A stretch of DNA of 64,000 nt from assembly GCA_023422695.1 (NCBI GenBank), contig JAFAGN010000227.1, forward strand, positions 19,277 to 83,276, given 5' to 3'. Below the pieces are notes generated by a model. That model did no database searches. It was not told the origin of the DNA and worked only from the letters and a program-made list of their open reading frames with translations. The DNA comes from Pseudomonadota bacterium (lineage in GTDB: Bacteria > Pseudomonadota > Alphaproteobacteria > Sphingomonadales > Sphingomonadaceae). Made by a program: the position numbers and the translations under genes. Below are positions 45,202 through 54,026 of this stretch, piece after piece. Positions within the stretch are counted from its first letter, which is position 1. Every line of letters starts with the position of its first letter.

Positions 45202-45565
45202 GTCACCCCTCCTGAATCATCGCAGATTCGAGTGCCGACCCCTCTTTTCTTAGTTACCAAAGAGTAATGCGCGGTGGCGGAACGGGAAACTACCCTAACG
45301 GATATGTCCGAGGGGATAATAGACTCAATCCGCCGAATCGAAATAGACAAATGGCGTCGCCAGCATCCGTCACGGCGGGCGACGCTATCGAGAGATTCGC
45401 GTCAATCGACAGCTAATGCCGGGTAAAAAATGCTTCAGGCAACCCCGGTCGGCGCGTGCGTTCTGGCCCGTAACCAGAGCATCGCGCCAGACATCATGGT
45501 CGCGCGTGAAACGCCTGCGGCGAGCTTTGGCCTCGCTTCGGGATGGGTGTTTTTTGGGGGCCATA
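45202..45565. other. 364-base divergent promoter region of secretion locus B
   Basis: No gene is visible; an in-frame upstream extension of the LuxR-type gene to 45416 lacks a ribosome site. It must hold promoters for TolC (minus) and the LuxR-ABC-HlyD operon (plus). It contains the minus-strand 11-mer TTAGGGTAGTT at 45298-45288, shared with 22735-22745, and ATGTCCGAGGGGATAAT at about 45305, a very weak relative of the recurring 23-base element. Confidence 0.55.
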
Positions 45566-46765
45566 ATGTCTGCGACAATGGAATTTTCGACGCATTATGC
45601 AGAAGCGATCCGCGACGACGCGCACCTGTTCGAAGGGGTGTCGGGCGGTGAAGATCATGACGTCATGGCGGACCATCCGCTATCGGTTGATGTCGCGGCG
45701 AACACCCGGCGGCTTTGGCACGATTATCTGGCGCAATTCGATGTCACATCGGCGATTTTGACGGTCGCCTTGCCGGGTGCAGGGCAGCAGCGTCATGCCT
45801 TTCTGATCGGCTTTGATCAGATCCGCGGCGATGCGGCGGCAACCCGGCGCCTGCTGGCGATGATGGAGGACGTCTGGACGCGGATCGGCGAACAGCCGGT
45901 GCATCATTTCCAGTTCTCCGGTGCGCTGTTCGGTGCCGGACAGGGGCCGGTCGATCCCGACGCCGAAGGTGCCTTGCATCACGGCATGGCCATTCAGATG
46001 AAGCGCGAAGGCAAGGCCATTCGCGCGCTGTTCTTTCGTCGGGGCGGCGCCGCGCATTTCAGCGATGCCGATGCGTCCTCGCTGCAATTGATCGCGCCGC
46101 TGCTCGCCGAATCGGCGACCGGGGTGGCGCAGCTCGCCCAGCAGTCGCAGCGTTCGGCCATGTTGGAAGGGATGTTTGACCGGGTGTCGATGGCGATGGC
46201 GCTATTGTCGGCCGATGGCCAACCCCTGTTTCTGAACAGTGCGGCGAACGGGCTGGTCGAACAGCGCAAATGGCTGATCCGGGCTGCCGATGGTGCGATC
46301 GTCGCCGCCAACCCCGGGCAGGCCAAGCAATTGCGCGAAAGCATCCGCCGTGCTGCCACAGCGGCGCCCGATGCGCCGGTCGAGGATGTATTCCGGCTCG
46401 ACTGCCGCGATGGCGAATGGCGTCTGGCCTATGTCATCTCCGCCAAGTCGCGCACCGGCGACAGCACGACGCGCTGCGCGATGGTGATCATCATGGGGCC
46501 GGGCAAGGTCGATGCACCGACCTCGCTGCTCGAAGCGCTTGGCTTGCTGCCGTCCGAGCAGCGGTTTCTGGGGCATTTTCTGAAATCGAGCAGCCTGTGC
46601 AATGCAGCGGAAGGGTGCGGCCTGTCGGAAGAGACGGCGCGGACCTATCTGAAGCGCGTCCGCGCCAAGCTGGGGGTTCATCGCCAAATGGAGCTCGCCG
46701 GCCTGATTTCGGGACTGGTGCTGCCGCTGAACGCGGCGGATAGCTCTGCACAATTGGGACGATAG
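45566..46765 (+). CDS. LuxR-type regulator with PAS-like region (locus B)
   Basis: 399-residue putative transcription factor. The C-terminal 65 residues form a LuxR-type helix-turn-helix: LPSEQRFLGHFLKSSSLCNAA, then SEETARTYLKRVRAKLGVHRQ with the recognition helix. A central PAS-like segment (about 205-320; MFDRVSMAMALLSADGQ) could bind a small ligand; the N-terminal 190 residues are unrecognised. ATG 45566 is preceded by GGGGG at 8-12 bases; the alternative start 45416 gives an unlikely basic leader. It ends 2 bases before the ABC gene, so it is the first gene of the plus-strand secretion operon and probably regulates it and the divergent TolC/RTX genes. Confidence 0.8.
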   Translation: MSATMEFSTHYAEAIRDDAHLFEGVSGGEDHDVMADHPLSVDVAANTRRLWHDYLAQFDVTSAILTVALPGAGQQRHAFLIGFDQIRGDAAATRRLLAMMEDVWTRIGEQPVHHFQFSGALFGAGQGPVDPDAEGALHHGMAIQMKREGKAIRALFFRRGGAAHFSDADASSLQLIAPLLAESATGVAQLAQQSQRSAMLEGMFDRVSMAMALLSADGQPLFLNSAANGLVEQRKWLIRAADGAIVAANPGQAKQLRESIRRAATAAPDAPVEDVFRLDCRDGEWRLAYVISAKSRTGDSTTRCAMVIIMGPGKVDAPTSLLEALGLLPSEQRFLGHFLKSSSLCNAAEGCGLSEETARTYLKRVRAKLGVHRQMELAGLISGLVLPLNAADSSAQLGR

Positions 46766-46767
46766 GC

Positions 46768-48564
46768 ATGGCCTGGAATCCCCTCGCCGCGGGGCGGGCG
46801 TCTGGCAATCCGGACAATCTGCTCAAAAAGCTGTTGATCCCGCAAAAGCCGATCGCGGTCCGGCTGATCCTGTTCTCGGCGATCACCAACATGGCGGCGC
46901 TCGCCATGTCGCTCTATATGATGCAGGTCTTTGACCGTGTGCTGACCAGCCAGAGCAAGGACACATTGTTCTTCCTGGCGCTGGCGATCACGCTGGTCGT
47001 TGCGCTGGGTTCGATGCTCGACGGCATCCGGCAACAGGTCGCCAACCGGGTCGGGACCTGGATGGCGCAGCAGCTCGGCCCGACGCTGTTGCTCCGCTCG
47101 CTCGAGCAGAGGCTGATCGCGCCGAACGTCCGGCTCGAGGCGCTCCGCGAACTGACGCAGGTCAAGAATTTCATCTCGACCCCGACCGTTTTCAGCGTCG
47201 TCGATATGCTGTGGGTGCCGCTCTACCTGCTGGTCGTGTTTCTGCTGCATCCGGTGTTCGGGCTGCTGTCGGCGGTCGGTGCTGCGCTGCTGTTCGGGCT
47301 GACCTGGTACAATGAACGGATCACGCGGACGGCGATCCGCGATACCCAGGCGCTCGCCACCGCCAATATGCAATATGCCGAGTCGCTCGTTCGCAACAGC
47401 GAAGTTATCGACGCGATGGGGATGGGCAAGGACACCATCGCCCACTGGCGCGAACGCTATATCGCCGAAACCGAGGCGGTGGACGGGACCCAGTTCGAGT
47501 CGAGCAAGATCCTGGCGTGGATGAAGTTCGTTCGCAATCTGGTGCAGGTTGCCGTCCTCGGCATCGGTGCCTTGCTGGTGCTCGATCAGCAGCTGACCGG
47601 CGGCGCGATGATCGCTGGATCGATCCTGATCGCCCGGTTGCTCGCGCCGATCGAGGCGGCGATGAGCTATTGGAAACAATTCGTGCTGGCGCGCGAAAGC
47701 CTGCAGCGCCTGTCGCGCTTTTGCGACCTGCCGACGCCGCGTCCGTCACAAATGGCGCTGCCCAAGCCGTCGGGCGCGATGGCGGTCGAAAATCTGACCT
47801 ATGCGGCGCCGGGCATGAAGGGCGCGATCCTGAAGAATGTCAGCTTCGCGATCGAGCCGGGAACCTCGCTGGCGATCGTCGGGCCGTCGGCGTCGGGTAA
47901 GACCACTTTGTCGCGCCTGCTGGTTGGGGTGCTGAAGCCATTGTCGGGGCATGTGCGGCTCGACGGCGCCGATACGTTCGACTGGATGCGCAGCGATTTC
48001 GGGCCGAACGTCGGCTATCTGCCGCAGGACGTCGAACTGCTGCCCGGATCGATCCGCGAGAATATCGGGCGCTTTCGTCCCGATGCCCGCGATGCCGATG
48101 TGATCGCGGCGGCAAAGCTGGCCGATTGTCACGAGATGATCCTGCACCTCAACGGCGGTTATGACTGCGTCCTCACCGATGGCGGGCATCAGTTGTCGGG
48201 CGGCCAGCGCCAGCGGATCGGGCTGGCGCGCGCGCTGTTCGGCCTGCCGCCGCTGATCGTGCTCGACGAGCCCAACGCAAGCCTCGATGCGCGGGGCGAT
48301 GCGGCGCTGCTCGCGACGATCAAGAAGCTGAAGGCGCTCAACATGACGACGATCATCGTCTCCCACCGCGCCAATCTGCTCGAACTGGCGGACAAGATCT
48401 TGCTGATGATGGACGGGCAGGTCGCGAAATTCGGCGATGCCCGGACGGTGGTTGAGGAAATGGCGGGCAAGCGGCGGTCGATCCCTCCCGGCGAAGCAGT
48501 GCCTCCCGGCGGCCCCAGCAAAGCAAGCCCGGCGATGTTCAAACAAGGGGGAATGGAAGCATGA
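46768..48564 (+). CDS. type I secretion ABC transporter, PrtD-like (locus B)
   Basis: 598-residue inner-membrane exporter of the PrtD/RsaD type, without a C39 domain. Membrane helices lie between about 25 and 300. The nucleotide-binding domain has Walker A GPSASGKTT, the signature LSGGQRQRIGLARAL, Walker B LIVLDEPNASLD, and the switch His in IVSHRAN. PrtD-type exporters secrete RTX proteases, lipases and S-layer proteins with a C-terminal signal, which matches the RTX protein at 41156-43348. It overlaps the HlyD gene by 4 bases. The last 30 residues are a Pro/Gly-rich tail. Confidence 0.94.
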   Translation: MAWNPLAAGRASGNPDNLLKKLLIPQKPIAVRLILFSAITNMAALAMSLYMMQVFDRVLTSQSKDTLFFLALAITLVVALGSMLDGIRQQVANRVGTWMAQQLGPTLLLRSLEQRLIAPNVRLEALRELTQVKNFISTPTVFSVVDMLWVPLYLLVVFLLHPVFGLLSAVGAALLFGLTWYNERITRTAIRDTQALATANMQYAESLVRNSEVIDAMGMGKDTIAHWRERYIAETEAVDGTQFESSKILAWMKFVRNLVQVAVLGIGALLVLDQQLTGGAMIAGSILIARLLAPIEAAMSYWKQFVLARESLQRLSRFCDLPTPRPSQMALPKPSGAMAVENLTYAAPGMKGAILKNVSFAIEPGTSLAIVGPSASGKTTLSRLLVGVLKPLSGHVRLDGADTFDWMRSDFGPNVGYLPQDVELLPGSIRENIGRFRPDARDADVIAAAKLADCHEMILHLNGGYDCVLTDGGHQLSGGQRQRIGLARALFGLPPLIVLDEPNASLDARGDAALLATIKKLKALNMTTIIVSHRANLLELADKILLMMDGQVAKFGDARTVVEEMAGKRRSIPPGEAVPPGGPSKASPAMFKQGGMEA

Positions 48565-49925
48565 ACATTCCATTTCGCCTGGGCGAGGATGGCGAGCCGG
48601 TGCGTCTTGCGCTGCCGTCGCCCGATCATGATGCGGCTGGTCCGCGGGTGAGCGGGTCGATGCGGCTCGCGCTGGTATCGATCGGCCTCTTCGTGCTCGC
48701 CTTTGCCGTTTGGAGCTGGGCCGCACCGCTGAATAGCGCCGCGATCGCGAGCGGATTTCTGGAGGCCGAAGGTGGTGGCCGCCGCACGGTGCAGCATCTG
48801 GAAGGCGGCATTGTGCGTCAGTTTCTGGTGAAGGAAGGGCAGGAGGTGCGCGCCGGCCAGCCGCTCGTGCTGTTCGACGCGACGCAGAGCGAGGCGTCCG
48901 ATGCCGCGTTGCGGACCAGCTTTTACGGCCTGCTGGCGCAGGATGCGCGTCTCACCGCCGAGCGGCTGGGCCTGCCCACCGTCAGCTATCCCGCCGAATT
49001 GCTGGCCGCCGCGAGGGATCCCGAGGTCAAGGAGATTATCGCCGCTTCCAATGCCGAATTCGCTTCCCGGCGACGCGGTCTTGCCGAGCAGGCACAGATA
49101 TTGTCGCAGCGGATCGGCCAATCGAATGCCGACATTCGCAGTTCGGGGGCGCAGATCGCGGCGCTGAGCGATCAGGCGAAGCTGCTCGACGATGAACAGA
49201 TGAGCGTCGACATGCTCGTCGACGAAGGGCTCGAGCGCAAATCGCGGCTGCTCGCGCTGCAACGGCAAAAGGCATTGGTCGACGGCGAACGCGGCAAGCT
49301 CACGAACAATCTCGACCGGCTGCGCGATACGATCGGCGAGACACGCGCCCAGATGGTATCGCTGCGCGGGCAGGCGGTGCTCGAGGCGAGCGGGCTGCAA
49401 CGCCAGGTGCAGTTGCAGATCGCCGAAGCCCGCGAAAAGCTGACGGTCAGCAGCGACATTCGTGCGCGTCAGCAGGTGCTGGCGCCGATCGCGGGCCGGG
49501 TCGCCAATTTGCGGCTGATCACGCCGGGCGGCGTTATCGGCGCCGGCCAGCCGATCCTCGACATCGTGCCGACGTCCGAAAAGATCGTCGTGTCGGCGCG
49601 TCTGCGTCCGATCGACATCGACGTCGTGCACAAGGGATTGAAGGCGGAAATCAAGCTGACCCCGTACAAGGCGCGCGTGATCCCCAATCTCATCGGGACG
49701 GTCAAGGAAGTGAGCCCCGATGCGATTTACGACAAGGACGCGCAGCAAATCTATTACAAGGTGATCGTCGAGATTTCGGCGGCGCAGCTCAAGAAATATC
49801 CCGATGTCCAGCTGATGTCGGGGATGCCAGCCGAGGTCTATATCGATCTCGGGTCGAGTTCGCTGCTGCAATATCTGTTCCAGCCGATGATCGACAGTTT
49901 CAATCGCTCTTTCCGCGAGGGGTGA
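48561..49925 (+). CDS. HlyD-family type I secretion membrane fusion protein (locus B)
   Basis: 454-residue periplasmic adaptor of the PrtE type. A membrane helix lies at about 35-53 (LALVSIGLFVLAFAVWSWAAP). The lipoyl half follows with TVQHLEGGIVRQFLVKEGQ, then a long coiled-coil hairpin (about 115-300) and the second lipoyl half with ARQQVLAPIAGRVANL. The typical C terminus reads MSGMPAEVYIDLGSSSLLQYLFQPMID. The start overlaps the ABC stop (ATGA). Together with the ABC gene it forms the inner-membrane part of system B; the outer channel is the divergent TolC gene. Confidence 0.94.
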   Translation: MNIPFRLGEDGEPVRLALPSPDHDAAGPRVSGSMRLALVSIGLFVLAFAVWSWAAPLNSAAIASGFLEAEGGGRRTVQHLEGGIVRQFLVKEGQEVRAGQPLVLFDATQSEASDAALRTSFYGLLAQDARLTAERLGLPTVSYPAELLAAARDPEVKEIIAASNAEFASRRRGLAEQAQILSQRIGQSNADIRSSGAQIAALSDQAKLLDDEQMSVDMLVDEGLERKSRLLALQRQKALVDGERGKLTNNLDRLRDTIGETRAQMVSLRGQAVLEASGLQRQVQLQIAEAREKLTVSSDIRARQQVLAPIAGRVANLRLITPGGVIGAGQPILDIVPTSEKIVVSARLRPIDIDVVHKGLKAEIKLTPYKARVIPNLIGTVKEVSPDAIYDKDAQQIYYKVIVEISAAQLKKYPDVQLMSGMPAEVYIDLGSSSLLQYLFQPMIDSFNRSFREG

Positions 49926-49947
49926 TCCCGATGCGAATTGAGCCAGG

Positions 49948-52227
49948 GTGAAAGCCGGGGTCGACCGGCACAACAGGGGTAAGAGGTTGGCGGGTTACGG
50001 AATATTGTTCCGGGGCGTTCACCAGGCGGTGCAAGGCACCGCGCTGGGCGTCGCGGTGATATTCTGCGTCGGCGAAACCGGATCGCTCCATGCGCGTGAG
50101 CGCGAGATCGTCCAGACGCCGCCCTATGTCCCCCTTCGCCAATCGACCGCGATGGCCCGGGTGTTGTCGATTCAGGAAGGACGGCCGCTCGATCAGATGG
50201 AAACGGGGGTTGCCATCACGCCCGCGGCGGATAGCTCCGACGCTCTGGTCCTGACGGCATCAGTTGCGCCTGATCTGGCGAGGGTGAGCGCGCCGACGGT
50301 GATGGCCGATGCGGACCCGGATACCCGCCCGCGACCGCCGTTGGAGATCGATTGGGACGCGCCGATTGCGCCGTCAGTAGCGGCAGCTACGCTTTCACCG
50401 GGTGAGGGGCGCCGCTTGGGTGGGATCGAATCCAGACCCGTTGCGGCGGCCGCTTTCGATGAAGAATTCGCCAGCCTGGACGTGGGCGTTCACCAACCAT
50501 CATGGCTGGGCGACGCCGGGACGCGGCGGCAAGCGCTGATCGCGCGTACGGCAGAGGCGGCGGCGTCGGGGCAGGCGGCGTGCGCCGACTGCCACGCCCT
50601 CAAAGCGGGCAAGATCGCAGGTAAGCGTGCTGTATCGGCGTTGCAGGCGGGTGGCGTCGCGCACGGCGCGAAAGCAGCAACGCGTGGCCGTTCATCGCGG
50701 GCCGCGGCCAAGGCGATCCCGACGGGATTGAAGCCAGACATCGCGATCCGGTTCGGCCCGTCGGCGCCGATCACTGCGTTCGACCTGCCTGCGCTGCCTG
50801 CGGACATGGTCAATCTGGCGTGTGTCGTTGCGGCGCAAAACCGGATGGGGCCGCCGTGCTTCGCCATTGACGGTACGGCACGGCTCGGCCGCAAAGCCGC
50901 GGCGACGATGCGCAAATTTCCGGCGTTCGATGCCGATGTCTCGACGGCGCCCTGGCTGGGCGATGCCGGTTCGCGCCGCGCCGCGCTGGGTGGGCGCCCC
51001 GACCCGTCGGAGCTGGGCATGGCGCCGGCGCCGGGCGAGGCTGCGGAGGATGGCGAGACCGATATGGCGTCCGATGCCGTGACCGGCATCGACGGTGCCG
51101 ACGGTCAAGCCAGCGAAACCGACCTGTTGTCGATCGAAACGCTGCCGCGCGGCGGGCTGGCCTTTTCGGGCGGCTATTCGTCGCTGGAAGGTCCGGTCGG
51201 AACCGTCAAGATTGCCCGCACCAATATCGGCGCCCCCGGCCGCGACATCACCGCGTCGGCGCGCTATTCGAAGATCCAGCGCCTGTTCGAACTCGGCCTC
51301 GCCGATGCCAATTTCATGGGCAGCAAATTGTCGCTGGCGCCGACCTTTTTTTACTCGCGCTCGACGGCGGTGGGCTTCGATGCGCAAAGCAAATCGTCGG
51401 TGTTTCGCCAGACCGCGCGCGGGGTCAATTTCTATGCCGGAAAACCGCTCGGGCGCGGGCTGCGCGTCGCGGCAAATTACCGATATTCGGATGAGGATTT
51501 CCTGATCCGCCAGAAAAATGCGCAATGCGACGTCGGGCTGCACGGAAGCCCGTTCTGCAATGCGCTGGGTCGATCGAGCAGTTCGGTCCTGAGCGTCGGG
51601 CTCACCCTGGATCGGCGCGACAGGGCGGTCGATCCGACGCGTGGATTTCAGCTGCGCCTGACCCCGGAGATTGCCGGTCCGGGCGGTACTTCGCGCTATG
51701 CCCGGCTCCGCGTTGCGGGCAATTTCCACCACCGGATCGGCGATATGCTCGACGTGTCACTTGGCTTGGAGGGCGGGATAATGGAGCCGATCGGGGGGCG
51801 GACGATCCCGCTTTTCGACCGTTTCTATATCGGCGGCAACAGCATGCGCGGGTTCGACCTGCGCGGCATCGGGCCAAAGGTCGTGCCGCTGAAGGCGCCG
51901 GTTGCGCCCCCGACGGCGATCGGCGGCCGCGCCTATTATGTCGGACGGCTGGAAGTGGCGTTCCGGCTGGAAGGCGCGATGCAAAAGGTCGGCGCCACGC
52001 CCAGCGTGTTTGTCGATGCGGGGTCGGTATTTGGCGCGTCGAAAGGCGAATTGATCGCGGGCGAGCGGTTGATTGGCAACTCGGCAAAGCCGCGCGTCGC
52101 GGTCGGCGTTGCGCTGGCCTTCAATGCGGGACCCGGCAAGCTGCGCTTCAACATTGCGCAGCCCGTGGTCCGGCAGGAAGGCGATCGTTCGAAGAAATTC
52201 TCGATCTCGCTGGGAACGGCCTTCTAG
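49948..52227 (+). CDS. Omp85-type surface-antigen barrel with unusual N-terminal region
   Basis: 759-residue exported protein. The C-terminal half (about 395-759) is a 16-strand-type Omp85/surface-antigen (ShlB/BamA-like) beta-barrel: PLFDRFYIGGNSMRGFDLRG carries the conserved RGF motif near 630, and the chain ends in SISLGTAF with terminal Phe. No POTRA domains are recognisable. Instead residues 50-390 are Ala/Pro-rich and contain two PSWLGDAGTRRQAL / APWLGDAGSRRAAL repeats (186 and 336) and a haem c-type C212-A-D-C215-H216 motif. A signal-like hydrophobic stretch is at 28-42. The GTG start at 49948 is weakly supported. It follows HlyD by 22 bases, so it may help place or retain the RTX protein on the surface; this is inference. 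Confidence 0.72.
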   Translation: MKAGVDRHNRGKRLAGYGILFRGVHQAVQGTALGVAVIFCVGETGSLHAREREIVQTPPYVPLRQSTAMARVLSIQEGRPLDQMETGVAITPAADSSDALVLTASVAPDLARVSAPTVMADADPDTRPRPPLEIDWDAPIAPSVAAATLSPGEGRRLGGIESRPVAAAAFDEEFASLDVGVHQPSWLGDAGTRRQALIARTAEAAASGQAACADCHALKAGKIAGKRAVSALQAGGVAHGAKAATRGRSSRAAAKAIPTGLKPDIAIRFGPSAPITAFDLPALPADMVNLACVVAAQNRMGPPCFAIDGTARLGRKAAATMRKFPAFDADVSTAPWLGDAGSRRAALGGRPDPSELGMAPAPGEAAEDGETDMASDAVTGIDGADGQASETDLLSIETLPRGGLAFSGGYSSLEGPVGTVKIARTNIGAPGRDITASARYSKIQRLFELGLADANFMGSKLSLAPTFFYSRSTAVGFDAQSKSSVFRQTARGVNFYAGKPLGRGLRVAANYRYSDEDFLIRQKNAQCDVGLHGSPFCNALGRSSSSVLSVGLTLDRRDRAVDPTRGFQLRLTPEIAGPGGTSRYARLRVAGNFHHRIGDMLDVSLGLEGGIMEPIGGRTIPLFDRFYIGGNSMRGFDLRGIGPKVVPLKAPVAPPTAIGGRAYYVGRLEVAFRLEGAMQKVGATPSVFVDAGSVFGASKGELIAGERLIGNSAKPRVAVGVALAFNAGPGKLRFNIAQPVVRQEGDRSKKFSISLGTAF

Positions 52228-52290
52228 CGCGCAAAGGCAGGTGCGCGCCGCCGCAATTTCTGTGCAATCGCGGGACAGGCGGATTTACGG

Positions 52291-52313
52291 ATGTCCCCAT
52301 CGGGGAATGACGG
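52291..52313 (+). promoter_or_regulatory. recurring element, copy 2
   Basis: Plus-strand ATGTCCCCATCGGGGAATG plus ACGG, containing the small dyad TCCCC-ATC-GGGGA. It matches the minus-strand copy at 41003-40981 in 21 of 23 positions, and the downstream 25 bases are also alike. It lies about 175 bases before the XRE gene, oriented toward it. Confidence 0.55.
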
Positions 52314-52487
52314 AAAACTGCGATTTCTGGCAAATGACTCCGATCGTGGCGCGGGACTTGAGGGGGCGTCAATGGATAGGAACGTCATCGGCGAGAACGA
52401 CCGTCTGTCGATCCGCACCGGACCCGGGCCAGGCCGCGGTTCGCTGATTTGCGTTGCCGATCGCCTCCGACAGGAACCGCATCGGTC

Positions 52488-52904
52488 ATGAGCGCCTCGG
52501 CCCGCCCGATCGAATATGATGTGGCCGAGCCGCTGCCGTCGCGGCTTCGCCGCTATCGCGAGCAATGCGGCATCAGCCGCTCGGAACTGGCGGTACGGAC
52601 CGGCCTGAGCAGGCCGACGATCTGGGCGTGGGAATCGGGAAAAACGCAGCCAAGGCTCAGCAATCTGCGGGTGCTGGCGAGCGTCCTCGGCATCTCGCAG
52701 CTCGAACTCGTCGGCGGGCTCGAAGCGGCGGTTCCGGATGACGAGGTTGACGCCATGCTGGCGACCGGTTGGGAGCATGGCGAGATCCCCGCGGGTCTGG
52801 CCAATCCGCAGCGGCTGAGCATCATGATCTATGCCGCGAAACTCAGCATCGCGGCACTCGCCGGAATCAAAGCGCAAAATGTGAAAATCTCGATTGAGCT
52901 TTGA
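52488..52904 (+). CDS. small XRE-family transcriptional regulator
   Basis: 138-residue DNA-binding protein. The helix-turn-helix domain spans about 18-75: LPSRLRRYREQCGISRSELAVRTGLSRPTIWAWESGK is split across helices, with RPTIWAWESG as recognition helix. The C-terminal 60 residues are a small helical region with no recognised sensor domain. ATG 52488 (MSASARP) is preferred over an upstream frame extension that lacks a ribosome site. It converges on the 2OG oxygenase gene (15-base gap, tail to tail). Its target is unknown, but the recurring 23-base element upstream of it and of the RTX and M23 genes is a natural candidate. Confidence 0.85.
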   Translation: MSASARPIEYDVAEPLPSRLRRYREQCGISRSELAVRTGLSRPTIWAWESGKTQPRLSNLRVLASVLGISQLELVGGLEAAVPDDEVDAMLATGWEHGEIPAGLANPQRLSIMIYAAKLSIAALAGIKAQNVKISIEL

Positions 52905-52919
52905 CGCGCGGCGCGGCGG

Positions 52920-54026
52920 CTATTGCCGATAGGCGCCGACCCCTTCGCCCAGATATTGGTTGTTCGCCTCGCGCTGCGCCGCCGCGTCATCGTCATAGAG
53001 GAAGGGCAAAAAGGCGTAGCGGCGCCCGCGGGTGACCGGCGTCGCCTCGTGCAGCAGGCCGCAACCAAAAACGATCGCGCCGCCGGGGGCGGGGCGATAG
53101 GTGCGCGTGCCAAATTCGGGGAAGCGCAGCTCGCCGCCGTCGAAATCATCGTTCAGGTTGATCGTCACCGCAAAGCGGCGGTGCGCCGTCCCCATCGTCG
53201 TATTGTCGCGGTGCGCGCGAAAATGCCCCGCGACCGAAGCGTCGTAGCAGGCGACGATGTAGCGCTCCATGCGGGTCGCATCGAAATTGAACGCGCGCTG
53301 GATCACCGGGCGCACGCAATGGTTCACCCGCGCGCTGAGCGCGCGGCAGAAGTCCTGATCCTTGATCGTGATATCCGAACGACGCTTGTGACTGTGATCG
53401 ATGATCGACACCGTCTTGCCATCGACCTCGCGCATGAAGCCTGAATCCTGGCCGCCCTCGGCGTCGTACAGCGCGATCAGGCGCTGACAGGTCGCACGGT
53501 CGAAGACGCGCGGGACCGACAGGACGGGCGCCCAATCCTCGGGTTTGCCCTCGGTGGTCAGGGCATCTATCAGCGCAAGCGCCTTGTCGGCGTCGGGCAG
53601 GTGATAGCGTCCGGCGACGCGGAGCAGGCGATCGAGAACGATGATATAGGGTTCGTAATGATCGCTGCCCGAAATGCACGCGCCATAAGCCTCGCTGACC
53701 GCGCGGTCGCTGTCGAGGATGTAGCGGATGCCGGGTAGCCGGGTCGTGACGCGCCCCGCCGTATGATCGGCCGCATCGAGTGTAATCCCGAAAAACAAGC
53801 TGCGGGTATCGTCGAAGCGGTCAGGGTCGGCCATCAACTGATCGTGCGCCGCCCGCACCCTGTCGTTCGTCGCCGAACCCATGAAAAACAGCACAACGGC
53901 ACGCCCGGCCACCGTGTGAAAAGTATATTGCGGGTTCACATCCAGAACATGCGCCTTGAACCAAGGTGCTGCCGATCCGACGACCGGTTTAGGGATTGAA
54001 TCGACCTGCGTTGCAGACTGTACCAT
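52920..54026 (-). CDS. redoxin-like / 2OG-Fe(II) prolyl-4-hydroxylase-like fusion
   Basis: 368-residue cytoplasmic protein with two parts. Residues 12-155 look like a peroxiredoxin/AhpC fold (GSAAPWFKAHVLDVN, then VVLFFMGSATNDRVR), but the peroxidatic cysteine position reads Ser/Ala/Thr, so peroxidase activity is unlikely. Residues 165-365 are a prolyl-4-hydroxylase-type 2-oxoglutarate/Fe(II) dioxygenase: iron ligands H272-R-D274 (AHRDNT) and H326 (LLHEATPV), with the 2OG-binding basic residue around R334-R336. This architecture suggests hydroxylation of a protein or peptide, perhaps linked to redox partners. The substrate is unknown. It is transcribed away from the aromatic-CoA operon. Confidence 0.82.
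   Translation of the reverse strand: MVQSATQVDSIPKPVVGSAAPWFKAHVLDVNPQYTFHTVAGRAVVLFFMGSATNDRVRAAHDQLMADPDRFDDTRSLFFGITLDAADHTAGRVTTRLPGIRYILDSDRAVSEAYGACISGSDHYEPYIIVLDRLLRVAGRYHLPDADKALALIDALTTEGKPEDWAPVLSVPRVFDRATCQRLIALYDAEGGQDSGFMREVDGKTVSIIDHSHKRRSDITIKDQDFCRALSARVNHCVRPVIQRAFNFDATRMERYIVACYDASVAGHFRAHRDNTTMGTAHRRFAVTINLNDDFDGGELRFPEFGTRTYRPAPGGAIVFGCGLLHEATPVTRGRRYAFLPFLYDDDAAAQREANNQYLGEGVGAYRQ

Noticed and set aside
45303..45320. ATGTCCGAGGGGATAAT considered as a fourth copy of the recurring 23-base element
   Set aside because: Too short and gapped to separate from chance; mentioned only in the intergenic entry.
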